Positions 1 through 11,619 of a stretch of 64,000 bases of DNA are shown here, in pieces. Position 1 is the first letter of the stretch, and every line of letters begins with the position of its first letter. Source of the DNA: Anseranas semipalmata (Eukaryota; Chordata; Aves; Anseriformes; Anseranatidae); contig VXAA01001354.1 of NCBI GenBank assembly GCA_013399115.1, positions 1,151,822 to 1,215,821 on the forward strand, in the 5' to 3' direction. The notes under the pieces were generated by a model that ran no database searches, had not been told where the DNA came from, and saw nothing but the letters and a program-made list of their open reading frames with translations. Both the position numbers and the translations under genes were made by a program.

Positions 1-737
1 CTCGTGAGCTGAGCACCCCGAGCCAGGACCCGATTCCTGCGGTCAGCACGTGTTCTTTTGTTCCCTGAACTTCTTTCAGCTGATCCTTCTTACCAGGGTA
101 ACTGTACACGTCCCCGTGTACCGCGCAAGAAAAATGCTGTGGGCAGCTTTCTAATCCCCGAGCAAAGCTGGAGGCAGCACCTAGTATATCAAACACACAT
201 ATATCAAACACCTCCTGCTTCTGCCGCGGCCCCGCGCTCCTCCAGGGCCTGGCCTTGTCCAGTTGACAATGACTCAAGCCGTGGGTCATCTCTCGCTCCC
301 CGGGGGAGCCCCTTCCCTACTCCAGCAGATCTTACCATTAGGAATATTTTCCAGATGTGCAGCCTAAATTGGCCTGTGCTGAATTCCTCCCCTTTCCTCC
401 TAGCTGTACCCGGTTGCTTTGAGTGTGTTTTTCAACTAAGATGCATTTAAGCAAAAGTGTTACAGGCTGGTAGGACCAAAGGAAATATTTTCACTGGTTC
501 TGAAAAGAATTAATGACCAAAGGAGCTCAAAACATGCCTTGGGAGGAGTTGCCATCCATAAGGACTCAGAAGCACGTGGAGACCGGCTCTTCGTCCCGCG
601 CTGGATCTCCCCTCGTCTGGCTCCCGACCCCAGCGAGGGAGCAGAAGTCCCGGGGCTGCACTGCAGCGATTCAGTGCCTCTCCGGGTTCCTGTCCTTGCT
701 TCTAATTCTGTGCAGAATTGGATCTTGGAGATGTAAA

Positions 738-800
738 CCCGTGTAATTCTGCTGATGGGAATAGGGCTGTGCTGATTTACACCGGGGTCCCTCTGTGTGT
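738..800. repeat. Possible remnant of a palindromic amniote repeat
   Basis: GTGTAATTCTGCTGATGGGA and GTGCTGATTTACACCGGGG resemble a dispersed sauropsid repeat with a CTGATTTACACC core. The name is not certain. Confidence 0.3.
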
Positions 801-3186
801 ATCGGGAGTCTGTCGCTGGTCCTTGCTGCGTGGGGTGCACGGCTGGTAATGCTGCACGGAGAGACCAGTAATGGCTCGAGACGGCAGGCACTGCGCTTCT
901 GCATCTAATGCAGCGCTCGTGCTTTCATACCGTGCTGGTCGCGGTAGTACTCGGGTATGGTGCAGAGGTGCTACACGAGGAATTCATCTGTGTGTGCAGC
1001 ATTTCGTGATGCTTCATCTTTCCTGGACTTCAGCGTGCTGTGTGTCGTCCTGCGGGTGGGCTGGGACGAGAGGCAGGTTCCTGCCCCTGGCTTGCTGAAG
1101 TCGCTCCGTGTCTCCCTCCGTGTGTACTGGTTCCCCATCTGGTTCCCTTGAAAAGGGGCCACCAGCAGCATCCTCTGCATCATTGGTGCCTTGCTGGACA
1201 TGTTTCGGTCGGAGGCCGGTTAGGGCTGGGTTTATCTGTTCCTCTGTGCTTAGGGGGCCAAATGCAAAACCCAGTGATGTCCTAATTTCATCTGGGAAGT
1301 TTTCTGACCGGTTTCCCCCTTCCAGCAGAAGGCTGCGTTGTGCCAATGGTGCCTCTGGGCAAAAGAGCCATGAGGATGAAGACTGCGACCTCGCATTGAG
1401 CACAGAGCGGCAGAGGACCGCTTGCACCAGCATCCTGCTGCTGCCGGTGGTGCCAGAGGGCGGGCTGAGGAGCCCTGTGCCCCTCATCTCTCAGGGGAGC
1501 GTCTTCTGTTTCATCTCATCTTCATCCTCAGAGATCTGTAATCACATCGGCATGTTTAATTAAGCACTATCCTAAAAGTTGTATTTATCAGTTTCTTCAT
1601 GTAAGGATATGGAATCCATAACTTCACATGTGAGAAGGAGATGGTTGTTTGTTTTTTTGGTATTAATCCACATAAAAATTAGCCTCTGAAGAAGAGCAAA
1701 ATGTGTGCTGGAATGCGAGGGAAGGAGCAAGCTGGCCTGTGATGCAATACCCAGGAGCTCCGCTTCGGGTCTGCAGGCTGCATCTGCAAACAGCAGCAGC
1801 AAAACCAAGAGACAGGCTCTTTTTGTGATATGTGAAGTGCAATTATGAGGTGAAATATGAAGCTGGTATCTTAATATCTTAACGATACTGAATTTATTTT
1901 CAAAGTTAAGCAGTGCAGAATGAATCATTTATCAGTGGGCCATATGGAAAGGCACTTATCTAAACCCCCTTCCTAGTCCCAGGTGTGCTTCTCTGGCAAG
2001 AACAAATCACACACAGCATTTGGAAGGGAACTTAAATTCCAGATGCGCAATTTTAAAAGATGCATTTGCAAAAATAAAATAAAGCCAAATTCTGCAATAT
2101 GTTATTTTTCTGCAGCCTCGGTGAAGTTAATGAGGTTCCATGGGGGTAGCTGACACAAACTGCAGCTCAAGGGATCCCCTTCTTTACTGTGTTACTCCAG
2201 TTCCATGCCGGCAGTGATTCCTGAGGAGCTCGTCTGTCACAGGGCAGAGAACCCAACCAACTTTCTTTGTGTCCTGTTCATAGACACGTCCGGACAGACG
2301 GCAGTGAGGAGCAAGTTTCATAGCAGCGCTGCCGATGGTGCGGGGTGAAAGCAATATTCCACCTTTCAGCCGGCTTCAGGTGAGCAGCTTCTCGAGGCCC
2401 CACCACGAGAAGGCTGCAGTTGCTGTGTGCTGGCTGTGATGGCCGGTGTCTGCAGCACAGCAAGCCTCGCCGAGAGCTGCTCTCCTAGGGAAAGCCAGGG
2501 GTGTCAAGTCAAGGGGTCAAGGCTTTCTTCAGCACTGTCATTGTCTTGTTAGCCAGGAAATGAGAAATCAGGGACGAGTTTTTTAAAAAATACTGAAAAT
2601 GGCTTTAGAAATATTAAGAAATTGTTCAGAAATAATTTCTCTCCACCTGGAACTGCAGTTCAGCTGGAGACTGAAGTTGTCCCTGTGCACAGATCCACGG
2701 CGGTACTGTCTTCCATGGGACATTTTGTTTTGTGTCACCAAATTGCTGTGTTTTTATCAGAAAACATGAGTGAAGCTGTTGAGCTTTCCCAAAGTGCAAT
2801 TCTCTGAGCAGCATTTGGAGGAACGGGGGACGAGCCTGTTGGGATATTCCAGCCGGGAGCCGCAGAGTGGATTCCAGCTGGCTTCCCGGGCTGAGCATCC
2901 CCACCTTGCCCGTAGCTCGGGGCTCTCTGTAGGACCCAGGGCCTGCCACTGGTGGCAGCGCCGTCGGGCCACGCCAGGAGCTTGGTGGCCCACCAGGGTC
3001 TGTGACCGCGCTCACGACGGGTCCAGTGTGCGGCACTTGGGGACAACTGAAAGGTTGGCTTCAGAGCCATCCTGCTGCTCCGAACCCGAAATGCTGTAGG
3101 TGCTGTAAGTGCTGTGGGTCAGGCTGTGCGGTCTTGCAGAGGATTTTCTGGAGTGGAAGTGGACAGATGCGGGATTGTCCTCTTGT
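801..3186. other. Non-coding stretch
   Basis: Apart from the repeat remnant at 2084-2156, I see only unique-looking DNA. A splice-bounded unit at 2284-2379 (TTCATAG acceptor, CAG|GTGAGC donor) is closed in all frames. It could only be a non-coding exon. Confidence 0.6.
2084..2156. repeat. Possible remnant of the same palindromic repeat class
   Basis: GCCAAATTCTGCAAT, GTGAAGTTAATGAGGTTCCA and GGTAGCTGACAC occur in the order seen in the sauropsid repeat recalled for 738-800. The downstream GTTACTCCAGTTCCATGCCG (about 2190) may continue it. Confidence 0.33.
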
Positions 3187-3295
3187 GGTGCTGAATTGCT
3201 GTGCGACCTCGGGGCAGTTAAATCATTCCAAGCCCTTTGAACTTCCCTCGTGCAATAATGATAACTACATGGAGGCGGGTGCAGAGCATTGAAGA
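3187..3295 (+). mobile_element. MIR-like CORE-SINE fragment
   Basis: The order GAATTGCTGTGCGACCTCGG, GCAGTTAAATCATT, CCCTTTGAACTTCCCTCGTG, AATAATGATAACTACATGG follows the MIR order: a CTGTGTGACCTTGGGCAAGT-like block, a CTTAACCTCTCTG-like block, a CATCTGTAAAATG-like block, then AATAATAACTACC. It is strongly eroded. Confidence 0.5.
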
Positions 3296-3924
3296 CATTT
3301 CATTTTTTCAGTTCCATTTTCAAGCCCAGAGAGAACAAACTCGAGGTAATTCTTACCTCTGAATGTGTTTTAGTTAAAAAACGTTCAAAGCAGTGCTTAT
3401 TAGGGTAAAAGTGTGTGTAGTCAAGGCTACTGAGAGGGTTCAGAAGTGGTCCTGTGAGGAGCTCTTTTTAGATAGACGTCTGTCTTGTTGGGTTGTCCCT
3501 GGCCTCCTCCTGGTGCTGGTGGCTTTATGGAGTGACCTAAACTGCAGTGAGAGGACACGAAAGGTGGAGGACGGCATCAGCAGTTACCAGGAACGGTGGC
3601 CAGCTGTGTCTGCAGCTGTAACTGCTGTGGGATGTCCTCTTCGCTCCCTCTCCTAGGGACCCGAAGCTGCCTTGGGCTCCACCGGAGCCCCTTGACACAG
3701 CCAAACTGCGCTGACTTGGCTCTTGATTCATCTTCATCCCTGGCTCGGGGTAATCACTGCCGAACAGCGCCGGGGGCTGTAGTTGAAGAGGCATGGGAGA
3801 ATTCCTGCAGAAGGGCTGAAGGGCAGCGCGCATCTTGAGCTGCTCTGCAACGCCTGTCCCTTGGTTCAGACGGTGCGGCGGCCTCAGGAGCCAAATACTA
3901 AGCTGCATGTCCTAATAACACCAA

Positions 3925-3979
3925 AATATCATGGAAGTATGATAATATCATGGAATCTCAAATCAAAAATATCATGGAA
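3925..3979 (+). repeat. Three copies of AATATCATGGAA
   Basis: Exact 12-base copies lie at 3925-3936, 3944-3955 and 3968-3979, with unlike spacers of 7 and 12 bases. Confidence 0.9.
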
Positions 3980-4130
3980 CTCTCCCCGAGTTCACGCCCA
4001 TCCAGAATTACCTAGCAGTATTCATATAGAGTTACATGCAAAGTAACAAGCTTTGCTAGTGGCAGAGCTTATTAGTTTTGGCACTGTTTTGCTGTAAACT
4101 CCAGCCGATTTATGCGTGCGAAGAGGCATG

Positions 4131-4400
4131 GTGGTACCGGCTCCCAGGAGCTGGTGTACGCGAGCCTGGAGGGCTCTGCCCCGAGGGGACGCGGCCGCTG
4201 TGGGGCCGGGGTAATGCTGGCAGCCCCGGCCGTCGTCCTCGCAGCGACGAGCTGGCATCGGCGCCAGCAGAAGTGCAGCTGGAGGAGCAGGGTCACGGGG
4301 TTGCAGTTACGGGGACGATCCCTACCAAAGAGACAGAGGCGGGATGGAGGTCCCCGTGTCCCCCACAGGTCACAGGGGCGCGCGCTTTCGTGGCCGTTTC
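4131..4400. other. Short CpG-rich islet
   Basis: About 26 CpG in about 270 bases at roughly 65 percent GC give an observed/expected ratio near 0.9. It is flanked by AT-richer DNA. No exon or promoter element can be tied to it. Confidence 0.55.
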
Positions 4401-5080
4401 ACAGTCCTCAGATTGTCCCGATTGCTGTTGGTCTTTCGCTCGCATTTTAAGTTTCCTTTCCCTGATTCTGAAAAAAATTCCTTTCCTGAGCCAGCTTAAA
4501 AAATCCTCCACTTTTTCTCTTTGTTTGGCTTTTTTGTTTCTTACACATAGTGTAGCCTGGAGACCGTGAGTGACTGATTCCCAAAGAAAAATATCTCTGT
4601 TGCCCAGGCCCATAATTTATAGAATGGCTTTTCTGACCAGTTGTGTTTTCCATTTAATATATTTTCTGTTTTTCAAATCTACCCCTTCAAAGCGGAAATG
4701 CAATGTTCCTTGGAGCTGTGATGGTGGAATGCTGCTGAGAGCTCAATTTAAAGGTCAGGGGCCTGGGGGACGGGGCGTTTCTTGGCATCCTGCTTTAAAA
4801 TATGCTGAAGACAAAGGTGAGGAAAGAAAGGAGAGGTAAATGCCGTAAGATCATAAACAGCACTGCGTGTACAATCAAGGGTCTGCATCTCACGTTGTAC
4901 ATCACCACGGTGGACTCATTAATGTTCGCTCAAAACGTTTCTAAACCGCCGTTTCCCAAAAATCATCTGTTCTCATGTACAAAAACAAATGAAGTCAGCC
5001 TTGCCGTTTCCCTGCGGTGCCTTCCCCTGGAAGAAGCCAGCAGTGGGGCAGGTGGCCAGCTGACATCCCACGGCAAGGGT

Positions 5081-5255
5081 ACGTCGGGCACGCTTGCTTG
5101 TGGCTCGTGCGGATCGTGTGGCCGCGCCGGTCAGGCGTCGCACGGCGTCGTGCCGCTCGAAGCAAGCCAGAGCTGGTTCGGAAAGCCCTGCCTCGTGCTC
5201 CCAGCCCCAGCCGTTGCTCATCTCGTCTGCACCGCGTGCGGCACGACGCGTGTAG
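5081..5255. other. Very dense CpG islet
   Basis: About 26 CpG in about 175 bases give an observed/expected ratio above 1, higher than the 53 kb island. Related CGTCG and GCGTCG words recur. Confidence 0.6.
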
Positions 5256-6659
5256 CTGAAAAGTGAGGGCTGACTGTCCTGGGTGTCACCAATGCCCAAG
5301 TCAAGGTCCTGGCGCTTTGATTTCCTAATGAATTTATGTGCAGCTGACAGATCTAAGATTCAGGGAATCCTCTTCATTTTGAGGTCCTGTTTCTCGTTTA
5401 TACCTCTTTTACATTCATTACTGTCAGAATGCATTGCACAATGTTATGTTAATTAAAACGGAGGCCATCTGGCCCTGTGGGCTGTGTGAGCGGGCTGGGA
5501 CCCACGCCGCGGGAGGGGGCACTGAGAGCACTGCGCGCGCTCCAAGGCGTGGGACAGCAGCAGCTGGAGGCGAGGAGATCCTCCACCCTTGGGCTGTTTC
5601 TATTTCTCCATCCGCCCGGCAAGCAGGCACTTGTTGGAGGAGCTCTAGCTAGGGCTCTGCTTCCTTTTAGCTTTCCCTCAAAGCCTAAGCAAAGCTGAGC
5701 TCCGAGAAGGAGACTTGCTGGCTGGCCGAGAGGTGGGAAGCTGGGCTGGGCACCCATCCTGCAAGGGCAGGGGGGCCCCTGAAGCACTCCGCCACTGGGG
5801 CTGCTCCCCCAGTTCTGCACTGAGTGTTTCCAAGTGATGAGCCTCTTAGTTAATTGGTAAATAGAACTGATAAGGAAATCGTTTTGTTCTTATATGAAGA
5901 ATGCAGGAGAGAGCAATATTTTTTGCCATTAATATTATGTTTTTTTTTTTTATAAAGGAAAATCTTCCATTTTAATCAACCTAACATTTTCAGATTAAAA
6001 AAAAAAATTACATTTGAATATTTAAGATAGTCAGACATAGCACCTGGGAGGTATTTTTCAATGTGATGCTGTTTTTCTGTTAACTGCTGTCTCTTGAATA
6101 GCCTAGCTAATCGTGTATCGCACTAGAACAGTTTTCTAGTTCTTTATGAAAAGTTCATGTAGAGATTTATTGTCTGCCCCGCCAGATTCCCACTGTAGCC
6201 TGATTCAGCCCCGCTATATGGGAGTGTGACTGCAGATGATCTGTTCGAGTTTGTGACACCAGAAAGCAGACCATGGCAGCACAGAGCAGTGCAGAAAGGC
6301 TGGGGTGTGAACCCTGAACCAGAAGTTTAGAGATGCAAGCTGTATTCACACAGTTAGGTTTAATTATCCCAGATTTGCACACTGCATGGTACAGAATTTA
6401 TTTTCCTGTAAATACATATCTATATAAATTTATACTCTTGAAAAAAAAAAGCCTAAACCAGAAAGGAAAGAACAAAGGTTGATAATTAAATATGCATTTA
6501 GTTGCAAATGGACTACTTCTGTTGCTTCCAATGTTCTTACCAAGATGCTCTCCAATTGAAAGATTTTATTCTTATTATTTCATCTTTTATCAGCAGAAAA
6601 ATGCCAGAAGAGTGACTACAGTAAGTCGCAGAGGTTTCTCCTACCTCAGCCACGTTCAG

Positions 6660-6835
6660 GTTGTGTCCGCAGCGTCGGGACGCTGCGTGTGCACGAGGGG
6701 AGCAGGTCGCACGCCCGTCCCCACGTCCTGGTGCTCAGCGTCACCTCTGCCGGCCCAGGCCGAAGGAGCCCGCGGGGAAGCGGGGCTGTGCCGCCTGCCC
6801 GTGTCCCCGGCCCCCAGCTCCGCCAGAGTCCTTGC
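6660..6835. other. Short CpG-rich islet
   Basis: Roughly 20 CpG lie in about 175 bases. A 27-base open microexon-like unit with a strong acceptor and an ACA|GTAAGT donor lies just upstream (6594-6620). Confidence 0.45.
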
Positions 6836-7802
6836 GGGATCACGATTTCCACCGTCTCTTGGACCCTTTTAACCGCTTTCTGGTACGTTTCACAAAATTT
6901 GTGGTTGTCTTCCAGTGCATCCCGTTGGTACGTGGCAGGAAGGGCTGCTTGTGAGCCCGGGGTCAGGTGGGACCGTTGACGGGGAGGAGAAGCTACTCAG
7001 TTTTCTGCACTGCTGTTATTTTACCCATTTAGACTGACGAGTGCCGTCTCTTCCCGTACGTACACCATGGGGCCGTTGGCTCCGGGAGCACCCAGCCCTT
7101 GGGCACTCGGGTGCCCCGTGGCCCTGCGGTACCTCTGCAGCTGAGCAGCACGGGCACTCCTCTGGTCCCGTCCCCTCCTTCGGCTTCCTCTGTCTCCTTT
7201 CGGTCTTCTCTTTCTTAACGAGAGGAAAAATAATTCTGGTATTGACTTAATTGAAGAGGGAAGCTGAAGCCTATTGATTTAGTAGGAGTCAGCAGCACGG
7301 ATGAAGCTAACTCCCTGCCCCTTCTTTTCTCCCATGAAGTTGTCACTAATACTGTACTATGTTCTTTTTAAATTTAATTTATGAAATATCAGTGAAATTT
7401 GGACGGACTTGCAGTGACTGGAACTCAGCAAGCCACAGAACTTTATGGCCCCTGACGAGAACAAACAGGACCAGAAAATCCTTCATGTTCTCCCAGCTAA
7501 GTAGAGAAACAGCCATTTTTTTTCTTTTAAATAATCTCAAGGAAAAGTTAGAGAAACATAAATTAGAACGACTGCCGCTGATTTATTTTTCTGAATAAAA
7601 AGGACATTCAGTAGCAGGTCATTTGTTTTTGTTTTCTTTCAGAGAGTAAATGGAAACATATTCTTACCTCACTTTTCTCACAAGTACAGTAGATTTCCTA
7701 AGCTTGTGTCAAGGTTTTATTGCCAGGAAAAAGTGGTTGAATATTCAGCATTTGTAATGAGGGCATCATCAGACATGGAATACAGCTGTCAAGGCTGGTA
7801 CA

Positions 7803-7875
7803 TTAATTTTCTAGGCAAGGGGCTGATTTGGTTAATGATCTTTGAGTGTCAGCTTGCTGGACTGTTAATTATGAA
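7803..7875 (+). mobile_element. Degraded CR1 3' tail, copy A
   Basis: The segment around TTTCTAGGCAAGGGGCTGAT and AATGATCTTTGAGTGTCA resembles the sense CR1 tail (a GGTTGGACTAGATGATCTTTGAGG-like text, diverged). It also aligns with 12532-12602 in this window at roughly 70 percent identity. Confidence 0.42.
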
Positions 7876-8204
7876 CCATTTTTGTGACTATAGCCTTCCT
7901 TTGCAGATAGTTTTGGAGAAGGTGTATGTCTGAATAAGAAAATGCCAAGATGAGACAAACATGCTAAGAAACCTTGACAGTTAAGAGAGACCAAGGAGTT
8001 TTGCTTAAATACAAATTCTGAATGAAATTGCCTCAACCAGATGAGAGCGCGGGTCTGCTGCGTTTGGTTTCTGGTCGGTGCTAGTATCAGCTCTTTCAAA
8101 GGAAATGTGTGTCAGAAGGGTTTTCTGAGTACTAACAGCAGCACTGAACATTCGTCCCTCTGACAAATTACAAAGTCAGTATGATCAAGTGGATTAAAAA
8201 TAGG

Positions 8205-8450
8205 ACTGGAAACTCCTGAGTTCGTGTTCTGGCTCCGTCCTTGGCTTTCTTCTGTGACCTTAAGCAAATCATTTGAACTTCTCTGAGCCAGATTCATTGC
8301 TCCTGTAATTCTATTTGATATAGTAAACGAGGAAGTGTATGGTCCTATATATCTTAATTTTCCTATCTGTAAACGTGGGTGAATGCTTTTGGTATGTAAT
8401 TATTACCCACGGTTTCTGAAATGTTTCAAATCTTTGCAGTGCTTTGATGT
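8205..8450 (+). mobile_element. MIR-like SINE, probably split
   Basis: The left part has GAGTTCGTGTTCTGGCTCCG and TTCTGTGACCTTAAGCAAAT, then CATTTGAACTTCTCTGAGCC. The right part has TTTTCCTATCTGTAAACGTG and TGCAGTGCTTTGATG. Both are in MIR order on the plus strand. About 45 bases between them (8297-8345) do not fit and may be an insertion or pure decay. Confidence 0.6.
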
Positions 8451-9739
8451 CAGCGAGCCTATTTGTTGATACATGGGCTATCTGTGTAGTAAGGAGTTTT
8501 AGAAAAGTTTTAGCTTTCATCCGAGAGTGGGTGGAAAAACACTGCATGTATATTACATATGTTTAATCTTGTTTTCAGCTTTCTTTTAAGTGTAAGAATT
8601 TGCCTATCATTTTTTGTCCAACAATTACCCGTGTTCTGCTGAAAGACTTCACATCTTTTAGAACTTCGTCTTCCATGTTAAAAAGAACAAAAGGTTGGCC
8701 TGGATATTGAGAAGTCTTTAGGCAAGTTGGTTCGAGTGCAGCAGCCTGGTTCTCTCTCCGGCTGTTACCTACAGGCGGCGGTGGTGGTAACAGCCATGTC
8801 CACAGCGCGCTCTGAATGCACCGAGGGCTTCACAGATGGATTGCACAGCTCCTCGTGCTTATCTCAGCTCTCTTTTCAGCTGGGAGCGTTGCTGTTGGTA
8901 GGAACATCTCGCTGTCACTCCGATGCTGCTTGGGATGCACCTGTGTCATTGGGTCTATCAGCACCAGTAGGTCTGAAGCAGAGCCAGGAACGTGAGTCAG
9001 GATCAGGCCCGGTGGTGGGACCAGGGCTTGGCACGGGGGTGGCAGTGACCTGGTCAGGCTGGGGGGGCCCCGGGGCAGGTCGGGGGCAGCAGAGCAGTGT
9101 CCCTGCGGGGACCCGCGGCGCGCTTGGTGCATCGAGTTACCGGGGCTGTGTGCGTGCACGTGGAAGGAAGGGCCATTGGAAGGCTGTCGAGAGACGTCCT
9201 GAAGACAGTTGTTCAGGACCAAACCCACTTCTGAAAGTAGTTAATTGTTAAAAAAGGCCGGTATTTATAGTGGATGTATGTGGCAGCCCCGTGCGGATGT
9301 GACTGCTTAACCCTCACGGCTCCGAGAGCCTGCCCCGGGTGCTCTCGCGGTGGAAATGCGTGGTGCGGCGAGGGGTGGTGTGGCGGCTGCGGAGCTGCTC
9401 GGGTTCGCTCTCGGGCGTTGCAATTAATATGTTGTATGAGAAGTCATTTTCTTTCTTTTATCTCTACGGTTTGCCTGCGGCAGGAAATACCTCAATGTGT
9501 GCTTGCATGGTACTTTGTACAATGAGGCTTTGATCTCAATTATACAATCTGGACAAAAGAAAGAATAATAACCCACAATTAGCTCACTGCAGCATTGCTA
9601 CAGTGATGGAGACCATCGCTAAGCAATGCTTGTAGTGTAAAACCAGGCACACAGGGGTCTTTTTTTGGTCTTAGAGCCCATGTCCACGGTGCTACAAGAT
9701 GCAGAAGCCACAGTACTGCATTTCATGCGCTAAAAATCA
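8451..9739. other. Non-coding stretch, partly GC-rich
   Basis: It holds an exon-like unit at 8881-8993 (CTCTCTTTTCAG acceptor, AAC|GTGAGT donor) open in two frames without clear bias. A G-rich block lies at about 9059-9090. No recognised gene. Confidence 0.5.
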
Positions 9740-10120
9740 GAAGTGGAAAAGAGACCTATTAGGTCATTCATTTTGTTGGCTCTTGACAGAATTATTCCTG
9801 GTGCCATGCTCTCACCGGAGCCCGATCCTGTCTAGTTTTAAATAATTCAAGTCATAGTGCTTCTGCAACCTTCCACTTGGAAAAACTATTTCAGTGTCTA
9901 ATAGACCTCCTGGGTAGGAAATTCAGACTCAGTTGAGTCCAGTAAGTGCTGCTTGCAATTCCTTGAACCATCTGAAACAATTCCACCTCTATCTTTGGTG
10001 GCTGTATGACTGAAATACCCCCAGCTTGCTTAACTGAGCGCTTCAGTCATCGTTTTAGCCCAACTCTTTTGTTATTTAAACTTTTCTTGTGAATCTGCTC
10101 CTCTAGGCTTGGAGATCCCC
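9740..10120 (-). mobile_element. Old CR1-type LINE fragment
   Basis: The text GAAGTGGAAAAGAGACCTAT, then AGGTCATTCA, then TCTAGTTTTAAATAATTCAA, then CTATTTCAGTGTCTAATAGA matches the reverse-complement order of ancient amniote CR1 tails as I remember them. It is strongly diverged, with several small deletions. The right boundary is uncertain. Confidence 0.65.
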
Positions 10121-10527
10121 CCTTTTATGTCAGGAATAATCAGTCAAAAAAGTGTAGGCAGACCAGGCAGAGTGAGGCTGGTCTGCATTTACACCAAGCC
10201 CTTCTTGATACTTGACTGACTGTAAAAATGAGTGCGTTGTGCTGTCACCCTACTAACAATTTATAAAGGGATTATTTTCACAAAATACAGTAAGCACCAT
10301 TTCCTCAAAATTACAGTGCATAAATCCCTCCCTTCTTCCTCCTGGATTCACGTCTTTATCAACAAATCTTCTCTCTCATTTTCTTCTTTTTCCTAACACG
10401 CATATTCCCATTCTTCACTGCTGTAAAGAAAACAGCAATAGTCTGACAGCTAGGTCTTGACAGCTCAGAAGCCAACAACTCATCATAAAAATGTTCAGTT
10501 TACTGCTTTCCCCGTCCCGTGTTTCAG

Positions 10528-10658
10528 CAGGCACGTGCTCCGTGCGCACTCAAAGCTGGCAGCAGGCTCCAGCTTGGCCGTCACGGGGCATCGGCTCGTG
10601 CCGCTGCAGCCGCTGTCCCGTCTGGTGCCACCGGCGGTGTTTCCGTGGGCCTTTGGAG
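10528..10658 (+). other. Candidate 131-base exon with strong splice sites
   Basis: The acceptor CTTTCCCCGTCCCGTGTTTCAG ends at 10527 and the donor is GAG|GTGAGA after 10658. All three frames are open, partly because the segment is GC-rich. The frame with the best bias (about 77 percent GC at third and 56 percent at second positions) contains LVPLQPLSRLVPPAVFPW. It enters after one base and leaves one base over. No partner exon is proven, although the candidate at 22121 has a compatible entry phase. The family is not recognised. Confidence 0.22.
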
Positions 10659-11501
10659 GTGAGACACAGCCAATGTATTTCTCAGACAGTCTGTGATGTG
10701 GGCGGGATTACTAAAGTCAGTGTTGCTGAAGTTAGCCAGTAACCCAAAAAATTAATAGAGCAACCAGACCTTAGCAAGTTACTGGTAAACACTGGGGATA
10801 ATAAGCCACATACGTTTCTCTCTGTTTCATCAAAAGTTCATCTTTGTATCTGTTCCGAGGGCCTCGGGAAGTGCGTGAAATGCCAGTCCCAGGCACTGTC
10901 AGCTAGGGAAACCTCGTACCTTGTGCTGTGCTGGTTCAGCACACGGCGTGCCAGGGGCTGGAGGCATCCCTGCGGCATTTGGTTAGTGCAGTACAAAGCA
11001 TTACCCCAGTGCCTCCCACCACAGAAGGCTTGTGTAGAAGAATATTGACTAGAAAAAGATGTTGGCCTTTGCCATGCTCTCTTACAGCTCGATTATGAGA
11101 GTCCCACATCCGTCGGAGCCGAGCAGCAGAGCAGCAGGGCCTGTGTGGACAAGCGCACACACCAGGGCCAGGTGATATTTCTGTCCTGAACATTTTGAAT
11201 CGATTTCTCATGAATAATAGCTGTACAAGCCTTAAAATTATTCAGTAAAATGTTTCTGCCATCATATGATTTAAAAGAGAAGTAGCCTAACTGTAAATCT
11301 GAAGAACCCAGCTCTGTGCAAAAGGGCTTTACAAAGACCTTTGCAGCAATTAAACCCCAACTAAAGCTTGTAGGGCCAAATTCTGGTTTCCAACCAAGTG
11401 AAAGGAAGCCGTGTCTTTGATTCTGGCAGGGTGTGGATGTCGCCCACATAAGGTCTCAAGTTGGTGCTTTGCACGTTGCCTTGTGACCTTAGAAAACTCA
11501 C

Positions 11502-11619
11502 CTGCCAGCCCGCAGTCGAGTTGCGTTGTTCCAGTACCGAGCTGTACGGGCCCTTGGGCTGCCGAAACCCCCGAGCAGCACCCAGCTCGTGGGAGCAAAG
11601 GGGAGGGCATGCGGGACCG
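11502..11619 (-). other. Candidate minus-strand exon with a perfect GTGAGT donor
   Basis: On the minus strand a CAG|GTGAGT donor lies just below 11502. Two acceptors are possible: CACGCTCCCAG at 11620, or TTTGCTCCCACGAG giving the shorter exon 11502-11585. The phase-0 frame from the shorter start has 28 codons, including GFRQPKGPYSSVLEQRNS. Third-position GC is about 71 percent, but the segment is GC-rich overall. The exon leaves in phase 0. With the longer start it would accept the two-base overhang of a possible 48-base minus exon at 13507-13554 (CTTTCAG acceptor, CTG|GTAAGT donor). The product is unknown. Confidence 0.18.

Larger units (their letters stand above)
3980..7802. other. Non-coding stretch with CpG islets
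   Basis: Outside the CpG islets it holds an exon-like unit near 4699-4821 (long pyrimidine tract, AAG|GTGAGG donor). That unit is open in one frame but without codon bias. There are T and A runs at about 5940 and 6000. Nothing else is supported. Confidence 0.55.

Noticed and set aside
3357..3429. Minus-strand exon-like unit with a GAG|GTAAGA donor and a CTCTCAG acceptor
   Set aside because: One frame is open for 24 codons, but third-position GC is low and its phase fits no neighbour.
8725..8745. GGTTCGAGTGCAGC, resembling a tRNA T-loop (B box)
   Set aside because: No matching A box or cloverleaf at the right distance.
11460..11500. GCCTTGTGACCTTAGAAAAC, MIR-like
   Set aside because: The flanks do not continue in MIR order.
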